Below are positions 1 to 5,770 of a stretch of DNA of 6,768 nt, one piece after another. The position numbers were made by a program, and so were the translations under genes. Below the pieces are notes generated by a model. It had not been told where the DNA came from, did no database searches, and worked only from the letters and a program-made list of their open reading frames with translations. The stretch comes from Pseudomonadota bacterium (GTDB lineage: Bacteria; Desulfobacterota; Desulfarculia; Desulfarculales; JAHJDS01), in NCBI GenBank assembly GCA_018812395.1, contig JAHJDS010000442.1:1-6768 (forward strand), given 5' to 3'. Each line of letters opens with the position of its first letter. Position 1 is the stretch's first letter.

Positions 1-204
1 CCGCCCCAAGGCCCGGCGGGCCTGGATCAGCGGGCCGAACGCATCTTTGAACTGCTGGGCGAGAAACCGGTCCACATCGATCTGCTGGTCCGCCGCTCGG
101 GACTGGGGGCGGCCGAGGTGGCGGTCACGCTCTTGAACCTGGAACTGGCCGGACACGTGGTCCAGGTGCCCGGCAAGCTGTTCGTGAAAAAGGATCATGT
201 CTAA
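1..204 (+). CDS. dprA: DNA processing protein DprA, C-terminal end (partial)
   Basis: The reading frame is open from the first base and stops at TAA 202-204, giving 67 residues of a truncated protein. The visible part (LDQRAERIFELLGEKPVHIDLLVRRSG onward, ending LAGHVVQVPGKLFVKKDHV) has the pattern of the small winged-helix domain that closes DprA/Smf proteins: a helix, a 'P-V-H-I-D-L-L' turn, a recognition helix 'AAEVAVTLLNLELAG' and a two-strand wing 'VVQVPGKLFV'. DprA loads RecA onto incoming single-stranded DNA in transformation; the Rossmann-like DNA-binding core lies outside the window, so the call rests on the tail plus context. The last 8 bp overlap the topA start in another frame, which suggests translational coupling. 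A generic winged-helix protein is the alternative, but dprA immediately before topA is a common bacterial arrangement. Confidence 0.82.
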   Translation, partial: PPQGPAGLDQRAERIFELLGEKPVHIDLLVRRSGLGAAEVAVTLLNLELAGHVVQVPGKLFVKKDHV

Positions 205-2827
205 ACCACTGCTTATCGTCGAATCACCGGCCAAGGCCCGGACCATCAAACGCTATCTGGGCGGCCGGTTCAAGGTCGAGGCCTCGGTCGGCCACATCCG
301 CGACCTGCCCGTCAGGGACCTGGGCGTGGACATAGAGCGCGATTTCTCGCCCCAGTACGTGACCATCAAGGGCAAGGAAAAGGTCATCAAGAACCTCAAA
401 AAGGCGGCCGAGGGCGTGACCGACGTCTACCTGGCCCCGGACCCGGACCGGGAGGGTGAGGCCATCGCCTGGCACATCGCCCAGGCCATCGGGGACGGCG
501 GCCGCCGCTTTCACCGGGTGCTCATCCACGAGATGACCAAGGACGCTATTTTGAAGGCCATCGAGGACACCGGCGAGTTGGACGCCAACAAGTTCGACTC
601 GCAGCAGACCCGCCGCGTCCTGGATCGCCTGGTCGGTTATCTGGTCTCGCCGCTGCTCTGGGACAAGGTCAAGCGGGGGCTGTCGGCCGGGCGGGTCCAG
701 TCCGTGGCCGTGCGGATGGTCGTCGAGCGGGAACGGGAGATCTGGGCCTTCAAGCCCCAGGAGTACTGGTCGGTCACCGCCCTGCTGGACGGCCCCGAGC
801 CCCCGCCCGTCGAGGCCCGGGTGGTCCGGGCCGAAGGCAAGAAGCTCGGCCCCCACGACATCGCCACCCAGGACCAGGCCCACAAAATGGCCGGTGATCT
901 GAAGAAGGCCGCGTTCGTCGTGGCTGCGGTGGCCAAAAAAGACCGCCGCCGCCAGCCGGCCCCGCCGTTCATCACCTCGACCCTGCAGCAGGAGGCGGCC
1001 CGCAAGCTGAGGCTGACGGCCAAGCAGACCATGGCCCTGGCCCAGCGGCTGTACGAGGGCGTCGAGATGGGGTCCGAGGATACCGAGGGCCTGATCACCT
1101 ACATGCGCACCGACTCGGTCCGCCTGGCCCCCCAGGCCGTGGCCGCGGCCCGGCAGTTCATCACCGGCCAGTACGGGGCGGAGTACCTGCCCCCTAAACC
1201 GCCGGCCTACAGGAGCAAGAAGTCGGCCCAGGAGGCCCACGAGGCCATCCGGCCGACCTCGGTCGACCGCCCGCCCGAAGCCGTGGCCAAATTCCTGGAC
1301 AAGAGGGAACTGGACCTCTACCGCCTCATCTGGAACCGGTTCATCGCCTCCCAGATGAAACCGGCCCTGTTGGAGATGACCACCGTCGATATCGAGGCCG
1401 GACCGTATGTGCTGCGGGCCACCGGGTCGGTGGTCAAGTTCGACGGCTTCATGCGGGTCTACGTCGAGGACACCGACGCTCTCAACAACCACCAGGACGG
1501 CTCGACCCTCCCCCCCCTGGCAAAGGGCGACCCCCTGAAACTGAAAAAGGTCGAACCCAAGCAGCACTTCACCCAGCCGCCGCCCCGCTACACCGAGGCC
1601 TCGCTGATCAAGAAACTCGAGGAAGAGGGCGTCGGCCGGCCGTCGACCTACGCCGCCATCCTGTCCACCATCCAGGACAAGGAGTACGTGGCCAAAATCA
1701 AGGCCCAGTTTCGGCCGACCGAGATGGGCCTGGCAATCAACGACCTCCTGGTCCAGAACTTTCCAGACATCTTCAACGTGTCTTTCACCGCCCGCATGGA
1801 GGGCGACCTGGACAAGGTCGAAGACGGTGTGTTGCCGGGCCTGTCCGTCCTCCAAAAGTTCTACACCCCCTTCGAGACCGACCTGGCCGCGGCCAAGGAG
1901 GCGATGCGCCTGGTCAAGGCCCAGGGGCTGCCCACGGACCGGAAATGTCCCCAGTGCGAGCGGGAGGTGGTCATCAAGTTCGGGCGTCAGGGGCCGTTTC
2001 TGGCCTGCACCGGTTACCCGGAATGCAAGTTCACCTCCGACTTCGAGCGCGATGAGGACGGCCGGGTCGTACCCCGTCAGGCCGAGGGCCCCCGGGAGAC
2101 GGAGCTGACGTGCCCCGAGTGCGGCCGGACGCTGGTGGTCAAGCAGGGCAAGCGGGGGCCGTTTTTGGCCTGTCCCGGTTACCCGGAGTGTAAATACACC
2201 TCGGACTTCCAAGAGGACGAGCACGGCGACATCGTCCCGGTCCGGAATCAAACCCAGGCCGAGACGACCGGCCTCAAGTGCGAGAAGTGCGGCGCGGACA
2301 TGGTCATCCGCAGGGGCCGGCGCGGCGAGTTCATGGCCTGCTCGGGCTATCCCAAGTGCCGCAACGCCAAGGATTTCGTCCGCGACGAGGAGGGCCGGAT
2401 CAAGGTCGCCGACGGGGCCGAGACCGACGAGGCCTGTCCCAACTGCGGCCGGCCCATGGCCGTCAAGAAGGGGCGCTGGGGGCCGTTTCTGGCCTGCACC
2501 GGCTACCCCGAGTGCAAGACGACCAAAAAGATGGCCGGCGAGGCGGCCGCCGCCAGGACGAAACAGCCCCCGGCCGAGCCGATCATGCCCTGCCCGGAGG
2601 AGGGATGCGACGGTCAGGTCGTGGTCAAGACGAGCCGCCGGGGCAAGACCTTTTACGGCTGCAACCGCTACCCCAAGTGCAAATTAGCCACCTGGTCCCG
2701 GCCGGTGGACAAGCCGTGCCCGGAGTGCGGGGCCAAGTTTTTGGTCCAGGACAAGGACAAACAGGGCCGGCCGAAGCTCAAGTGCGATGACAAGGACTGC
2801 GGCTATACCGAAGGGACATCCGGTTGA
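197..2827 (+). CDS. topA: DNA topoisomerase I (type IA), six zinc ribbons
   Basis: 876-residue type IA topoisomerase that relaxes negatively supercoiled DNA by transient single-strand cleavage. The TOPRIM domain begins at once (PLLIVESPAKA, with E9) and carries the acidic Mg-binding triad D82-x-D84-x-E86 in APDPDREGEA. The catalytic tyrosine is Y302 in GLITYMRTDSV. The core ends near residue 570. Six Cys4 zinc ribbons follow, at about 584-610, 639-665, 695-721, 747-773, 799-828 and 841-868. The first four share the form CxxC-x16-C-x5-C with a 'GPFLAC(T/P)GYPEC' type core. E. coli TopA has fewer such units, so the tail is long. The start at 197 is fixed by the TOPRIM domain starting within a few residues; an AAGGA at 190-194 is close to the ATG, so coupling to dprA through the 8-bp overlap is likely. 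No frameshift or missing catalytic residue was seen. Confidence 0.98.
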   Translation: MSKPLLIVESPAKARTIKRYLGGRFKVEASVGHIRDLPVRDLGVDIERDFSPQYVTIKGKEKVIKNLKKAAEGVTDVYLAPDPDREGEAIAWHIAQAIGDGGRRFHRVLIHEMTKDAILKAIEDTGELDANKFDSQQTRRVLDRLVGYLVSPLLWDKVKRGLSAGRVQSVAVRMVVEREREIWAFKPQEYWSVTALLDGPEPPPVEARVVRAEGKKLGPHDIATQDQAHKMAGDLKKAAFVVAAVAKKDRRRQPAPPFITSTLQQEAARKLRLTAKQTMALAQRLYEGVEMGSEDTEGLITYMRTDSVRLAPQAVAAARQFITGQYGAEYLPPKPPAYRSKKSAQEAHEAIRPTSVDRPPEAVAKFLDKRELDLYRLIWNRFIASQMKPALLEMTTVDIEAGPYVLRATGSVVKFDGFMRVYVEDTDALNNHQDGSTLPPLAKGDPLKLKKVEPKQHFTQPPPRYTEASLIKKLEEEGVGRPSTYAAILSTIQDKEYVAKIKAQFRPTEMGLAINDLLVQNFPDIFNVSFTARMEGDLDKVEDGVLPGLSVLQKFYTPFETDLAAAKEAMRLVKAQGLPTDRKCPQCEREVVIKFGRQGPFLACTGYPECKFTSDFERDEDGRVVPRQAEGPRETELTCPECGRTLVVKQGKRGPFLACPGYPECKYTSDFQEDEHGDIVPVRNQTQAETTGLKCEKCGADMVIRRGRRGEFMACSGYPKCRNAKDFVRDEEGRIKVADGAETDEACPNCGRPMAVKKGRWGPFLACTGYPECKTTKKMAGEAAAARTKQPPAEPIMPCPEEGCDGQVVVKTSRRGKTFYGCNRYPKCKLATWSRPVDKPCPECGAKFLVQDKDKQGRPKLKCDDKDCGYTEGTSG

Positions 2828-2851
2828 TTGGCCATTTGCATCAAGGATAAT
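2824..2851 (+). promoter_or_regulatory. possible sigma70-type promoter for trmFO
   Basis: TTGATT (2824-2829) and GATAAT (2846-2851) are 16 bp apart, a 4/6 and a 5/6 match to consensus. The -35 overlaps the topA stop codon. The -10 is part of the short dyad AAGGA-TAA-TCCTT (2843-2855), which has no T-run and so is not an obvious terminator. Transcription would start near 2858, about 40 nt before trmFO. This is motif reading only; trmFO may simply be read through from topA. Confidence 0.3.
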
Positions 2852-2897
2852 CCTTCCCCACGGTTGCCCCTGACTTTCAAAAACACTAAGCTGACAC

Positions 2898-4229
2898 ATG
2901 ATGGCCGAACTGCTGATCATCGGCGGCGGGCTGGCCGGGTGCGAGGCCGCCTGGGCCGCGGCCCGGGCCGGCCTGGCGGTCGAGCTGTGGGAGATGCGGC
3001 CGGCCCGCCAGACGCCGGCCCACGAGACCGGGCTGCTGGCCGAGCTGGTCTGTTCCAACTCCCTGCGGGCCGCCAAAATAACCTCGGCCGTGGGCCTGCT
3101 CAAGGACGAGATGGCCCGCCTGGGCTCGATCGTCATTGAGGCCGCCCGTGAAACCAGGGTTCCGGCCGGCGGGGCCTGGGCCGTGGACCGGATGGAATTC
3201 GCCGGCCTGATCACCGCCTGGATCCAGGAACACCCGAGGGTGGAAGTCGTCACCCGGGAGGCCGACCGCATTCCCGAGGCGCGGCCCCTGATCCTGGCCA
3301 CCGGGCCCCTGACCTCCGAGGCCCTGGCCGCGGACCTGGCCCGGCTCACCGGCCGCGACCGGCTGTTCTTCTACGACGCCATCGCCCCGATCATCGACGC
3401 CCAGAGCATCGACCGCTCGATCGCCTTCGAGGCCTCGCGCTACGAGGACGGACCGGGCGACTACCTCAACTTGCCCCTGACCGAAAACGAGTATAACGCC
3501 TTTTACGACGCCCTCATGGCCGCGGATACGGTCAAGCGCCGGGATTTTGAAAGCACAAAACACTTCGAGGGGTGCCTGCCCATCGAGGTCATGGCCCGGC
3601 GGGGCCGACAAACCCTGGCCTTCGGCCCGATGAAGCCGGTCGGGCTGATCGATCCCCGAACCAATCGGCGGCCCTTTGCCGTGGTCCAGCTCCGCCGCGA
3701 GGACGCCCACGGCACGGCCTTTAACATGGTCGGCTTCCAGACCAGACTCACCCACGCCGCCCAAAGCCAGGTTTTTCGAACCATCCCCGGCCTGGCCGGC
3801 GCCGAGTTCCCGCGGCTGGGCTCGATCCACCGCAACACCTTTCTCGAAGCGCCGGCCGTGCTCACCCCCGCCCTGGAACTCAGGGAAAATCCCGGACTGT
3901 ACGTCGCCGGTCAACTCTCCGGCGTCGAGGGCTACGTCGAGTCCGCGGCCATGGGCATCCTGGCCGGCCTCAACGCCGCCCGGCGGGTCAGAGAAATCCC
4001 GCCCGTGGTACCGCCGGTGACCACCGCCCTGGGGGCCCTGATCACCCACCTGACCACCCCGATCAAAAACTTCCAGCCCAGCAACGTCAACTTCGGCCTC
4101 TTCCCGCCCCTGGCAAAAAAAACGCCCAAAAAAATGCGCGGCCAGGCCTACGCCGACCGGGCCCAAAAGGACCTGGAGGCCTGGATGGCCGAGAACGACC
4201 TGCACCCCGAGGCCGGGGACGGACAATAA
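2898..4229 (+). CDS. trmFO: Methylenetetrahydrofolate-tRNA (uracil-5-)-methyltransferase TrmFO
   Basis: 443-residue flavoprotein that makes m5U54 in the tRNA T-loop, using 5,10-methylenetetrahydrofolate as carbon donor and reduced FAD, instead of the SAM-dependent TrmA. The N-terminal FAD-binding turn is LLIIGGGLAGCEAA (G9-G14). The family hallmark LVCSNSLR is present with Cys52. A second conserved cysteine, C226, lies in EGCLPIEVMARRG; these correspond to the two functional cysteines known in characterised TrmFO (Cys53 and Cys226 in B. subtilis). The C-terminal FAD-contact block GLYVAGQLSGVEGYVESAAMG is intact. Length is normal for the family (about 435-450). Two consecutive ATGs (2898 and 2901) are possible starts and no clear Shine-Dalgarno precedes either, so the exact start is unsure by one residue. 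It follows topA by 70 bp, a gene order seen in several phyla. It was formerly annotated gid (distinct from gidA/mnmG). Confidence 0.97.
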   Translation: MMAELLIIGGGLAGCEAAWAAARAGLAVELWEMRPARQTPAHETGLLAELVCSNSLRAAKITSAVGLLKDEMARLGSIVIEAARETRVPAGGAWAVDRMEFAGLITAWIQEHPRVEVVTREADRIPEARPLILATGPLTSEALAADLARLTGRDRLFFYDAIAPIIDAQSIDRSIAFEASRYEDGPGDYLNLPLTENEYNAFYDALMAADTVKRRDFESTKHFEGCLPIEVMARRGRQTLAFGPMKPVGLIDPRTNRRPFAVVQLRREDAHGTAFNMVGFQTRLTHAAQSQVFRTIPGLAGAEFPRLGSIHRNTFLEAPAVLTPALELRENPGLYVAGQLSGVEGYVESAAMGILAGLNAARRVREIPPVVPPVTTALGALITHLTTPIKNFQPSNVNFGLFPPLAKKTPKKMRGQAYADRAQKDLEAWMAENDLHPEAGDGQ

Positions 4230-4375
4230 ACCGGGCGCCCCGCCCCTGGCGAGAGGAAGACCGCGTCGCGGGTAAGCGTCCGGCGGCTAATTTGAAAAAG
4301 AATCGCCTCGCCTCAAGATAAATTATGTTTAATATCATTATGTTGCCGTTGTTGATTTTTTCTGAGAAAAATTAC
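4230..4375. other. trmFO-arsR intergenic region, AT-rich toward arsR
   Basis: The first part is GC-rich and contains small dyads (GGGCG-CCC-CGCCC at about 4232-4244 and CCGC-GTC-GCGG at 4261-4270/4271). Neither is followed by a T-run, so no convincing terminator for trmFO is seen. From about 4290 the composition switches sharply to AT-rich up to the arsR -35 box, as expected of an upstream promoter (UP-element-like) region. An in-frame upstream ATG at 4325 lies here but is upstream of the promoter and is unlikely to be used. No small gene is supported. Confidence 0.5.
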
Positions 4376-4404
4376 TTGACAACCTCGGCCCCAGGGTTTA
4401 TATT
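4376..4404 (+). promoter_or_regulatory. sigma70-type promoter of arsR
   Basis: TTGACA (4376-4381) is a perfect -35 and TATATT (4399-4404) a 5/6 -10, with the optimal 17-bp spacer and an AT-rich upstream flank. Predicted transcription start is about 4410-4413, which coincides with the ATG at 4412. The last base of the -10 is the first base of the operator-like element, a geometry suited to repression by steric block. Confidence 0.8.
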
Positions 4405-4427
4405 TCGAAGTATGTCGAACTATCGTG
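4404..4427 (+). promoter_or_regulatory. probable ArsR operator, copy 1 (arsR promoter/start)
   Basis: A perfect inverted repeat TTCGA-N6-TCGAA occupies 4404-4419 and is followed by a third TCG (TATCG, 4421-4425). It overlaps the -10, the predicted transcription start and the arsR ATG. ArsR/SmtB repressors usually bind hyphenated dyads over their own promoter, so autoregulation is the natural reading. The whole 24-bp block aligns without gaps to 5722-5745 (17 of 24 identical) and to 4760-4783 (14 of 24). Confidence 0.7.
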
Positions 4428-4738
4428 AAGAACACGTGCCCCGGATGGCCGAGATGTTTAAGGCCCTGTCAAACCCCAACCGACTCAAAATTTTCCTCCG
4501 CCTCCTGGCCTGCTGCCCCACCGGGCCGTTTCAGACCATCGACTGCGGCACCGAGCCGGAGGCCTGCGCCTGTGTCGGGGAGCTGGGCCAGGACCTGGCC
4601 ATCGTGCCCTCGACCATCTCGCATCACGTCAAGGAACTCCGCCGGGCCGGCCTTATTCGGGTCGAGCGGCGGGGCCAGAAAATGGAGTGCAGCCTGGACC
4701 CGGAGGCCTTGACGGCCCTGCGGGGTTTTTTTAGTTAA
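4412..4738 (+). CDS. arsR: ArsR/SmtB family arsenic-responsive repressor
   Basis: 108-residue winged-helix repressor, expected to bind its own operator as a dimer and release DNA when trivalent arsenic binds its thiols. The N-terminal helix MAEMFKALSNPNRLKIFLRLL and the recognition segment PSTISHHVKELRRAGLI followed by the wing VERRGQKMECSL are typical of ArsR. Cysteines are C34, C35, C45, C52, C54 and C93. The C52-A-C54-VGEL motif sits just before the helix-turn-helix, where the E. coli ArsR arsenic site (CVCDLC) lies; the extra C34/C35 and C45 differ from the E. coli pattern. Start choice: ATG 4412 lies at the predicted transcription start, implying a leaderless message. GTG 4436 and ATG 4445 are shorter in-frame alternatives, and ATG 4325 lies upstream of the promoter. 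Specificity for arsenic is inferred from arsM next door. Confidence 0.92.
   Translation: MSNYREEHVPRMAEMFKALSNPNRLKIFLRLLACCPTGPFQTIDCGTEPEACACVGELGQDLAIVPSTISHHVKELRRAGLIRVERRGQKMECSLDPEALTALRGFFS
4699..4732 (+). terminator. possible intrinsic terminator/attenuator at the 3' end of arsR
   Basis: An imperfect hairpin can form inside the last arsR codons: outer arms CCCG (4699-4702) and CGGG (4721-4724), inner arms GGCC (4705-4708) and GGCC (4714-4717), with a TTGAC loop. It is followed by seven T (4726-4732). A second run of eight T (4745-4752) follows after the stop codon. The internal loop makes the stem weak, so partial termination between arsR and arsM is possible rather than shown. Confidence 0.35.
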
Positions 4739-4759
4739 CAATAATTTTTTTTAGCATGG

Positions 4760-4783
4760 TTCGATAGTTGCCGCAGTGTCGCA
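4760..4783 (+). promoter_or_regulatory. operator-like element, copy 2 (arsM leader)
   Basis: The block begins TTCGA and ends AGTGTCGCA. It matches 18 of 24 bases of the copy before the third ars gene (5722-5745), including the nine-base tail AGTGTCGCA (4775-4783 against 5737-5745). It ends 23 bp before the arsM ATG, nearly the same distance as in copy 3 (25 bp). No good -35/-10 pair precedes it, so it may be a secondary ArsR site or a roadblock within the transcript unit. Confidence 0.5.
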
Positions 4784-4790
4784 GCTATCG
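4762..4790 (+). other. stem-loop in the arsM leader
   Basis: CGATAGTTGC (4762-4771) pairs with GCAGCTATCG (4781-4790) over 10 bp with a single G-U, around the loop CGCAGTGTC. It ends two bases before the strong Shine-Dalgarno AAAGGAGG (4793-4800) of arsM. There is no following T-run, so it is not a terminator. It may stabilise a processed arsM mRNA 5' end, or the dyad may belong to the protein-binding site that overlaps it. Confidence 0.5.
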
Positions 4791-4806
4791 CCAAAGGAGG
4801 ACTAAA

Positions 4807-5694
4807 ATGGAGCCCATTCAAGACCACGAAATCAGGCAGGCCGTCCGTGACCGGTACGGCCAGATCGCCCGGCAGGGGGCCGCGGAAGGCGACACCTCCC
4901 CCGCGCCCAATTGCTGCAGCGGGGCGGATGTTTCTCTCCCTCCCCGTCAAGAGGCCGGGGATTGCCGAGCCGGCGGCTGTTGCGGGGGCGAACAAACCAA
5001 GCAAGAGCAGTTGGGCGCAGTTATCGGCTATTCCCAGTCCGACCTCGAGGGCGTGGTCCAGGGCGCCAACCTGGGACTCGGTTGCGGCAACCCGGTGGCC
5101 CTGGCCTCGCTCCAGGAGGGGGAGACGGTTTTGGACCTGGGCAGCGGCGGCGGCTTCGACTGCTTCCTGACGGCCAAGGAGGTGGGACCAAGCGGCCAAG
5201 TCATCGGCGTGGACATGACTCCCGAGATGATCGCCTTGGCTCGCGCCAACGCGCAAAAGATGGGGGCGACCAACGTCGAGTTCCGCTTGGGCGAGATCGA
5301 GCACCTCCCCGCGGCCGACCACAGCGTCGATCTGATCATGTCCAACTGCGTCATCAACCTCTCCCCGGACAAGCAGGCCGTCTTTGACGAGGCCTATCGC
5401 GTGCTCAGGCCCGGCGGCCGCCTGGCCGTGGCCGATGTCGTGGCTACCGCGGCGCTGCCCGATGACGTTCGGCAAGACCTGGCCCTGGTGTCGGCCTGCA
5501 TCGGCGGCGCGGCGACGATCGACGATATTGAGGCCATGCTCCAACGGGCCGGTTTTCAAGACATCAAGATCAGCCCCCGGGATCAAAGCCGGGCCCTGCT
5601 TCAGGAGTGGGCCCCCGGTGGGCGAGCCCAGGACTATGTGGTCTCCGCCGACATCGAGGCCATGAAGCCCCAAAAAGGTGAGACCGAGGGGTAA
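4807..5694 (+). CDS. arsM: Arsenite S-adenosylmethionine methyltransferase ArsM
   Basis: 295-residue cytosolic class I methyltransferase that converts As(III) to methylated arsenicals using SAM. Motif I is VLDLGSGGG (108-116), followed by GVDM (134-137) and the post-motif FRLGEIEHLP. The family blocks GCGNP (C93), SNCVINLSPDK (C181) and ACIGGA (C231) are present. C181 and C231 are 50 residues apart, as are Cys174 and Cys224 of the algal enzyme CmArsM. The N-terminal region carries paired cysteines C36-C37 and C58-C59 plus C53, candidates for the remaining arsenic-binding thiols. The start is set by AAAGGAGG (4793-4800) six bases before ATG 4807; an in-frame upstream ATG at 4768 lies inside the leader stem-loop and has no ribosome site. 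The gap to arsR is 68 bp. All the cysteines expected for the reaction appear present. Activity on antimony or other metalloids cannot be judged here. Confidence 0.95.
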   Translation: MEPIQDHEIRQAVRDRYGQIARQGAAEGDTSPAPNCCSGADVSLPPRQEAGDCRAGGCCGGEQTKQEQLGAVIGYSQSDLEGVVQGANLGLGCGNPVALASLQEGETVLDLGSGGGFDCFLTAKEVGPSGQVIGVDMTPEMIALARANAQKMGATNVEFRLGEIEHLPAADHSVDLIMSNCVINLSPDKQAVFDEAYRVLRPGGRLAVADVVATAALPDDVRQDLALVSACIGGAATIDDIEAMLQRAGFQDIKISPRDQSRALLQEWAPGGRAQDYVVSADIEAMKPQKGETEG

Positions 5695-5716
5695 CCTTTA
5701 CCCCAAAAAAACGTCT

Positions 5717-5745
5717 TACAATACGAAACATGTCGAAGTGTCGCA
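5717..5745 (+). promoter_or_regulatory. possible -10 box with operator-like element, copy 3
   Basis: TACAAT (5717-5722) resembles a -10 box. Its last T is the first base of TACGA-N6-TCGAA (5722-5737), the same one-base overlap seen at the arsR promoter; over this stretch 16 of 21 bases agree with 4399-4419. The element continues to AGTGTCGCA (5737-5745), as in the arsM leader. No good -35 lies 16-18 bp upstream (ACCTTT at 5694-5699), so promoter strength is doubtful. An outer imperfect dyad AATACGA/TCGCATT (5720-5726, 5741-5747) also frames it. Confidence 0.5.
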
Positions 5746-5770
5746 TTAACTCCCCAGAGGAGGTCAACAC

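Noticed and set aside
224..2251. 675-codon open frame on the minus strand opposite topA
   Set aside because: Shadow of GC-rich codon use opposite a certain gene; the translation is Gly/Leu/Val/Asp-rich with no recognisable domain.
2886..4226. 446-codon open frame on the minus strand opposite trmFO
   Set aside because: Same antisense effect over a complete TrmFO; no family features and no ribosome site of note.
4232..4271. Small GC dyads after trmFO as a terminator
   Set aside because: Stems of 4-5 bp and no T-run after them.
4325..4411. 29-residue N-terminal extension of ArsR from ATG 4325
   Set aside because: It lies upstream of and across a near-consensus promoter and adds sequence not typical of ArsR proteins.
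4768..4806. 13-residue extension of ArsM from ATG 4768
   Set aside because: The start sits in the leader stem-loop without a ribosome site; ATG 4807 follows AAAGGAGG.
4735..5673. 312-codon open frame on the minus strand opposite arsM
   Set aside because: Mirrors arsM almost exactly; the sense strand has every ArsM motif and a strong Shine-Dalgarno.
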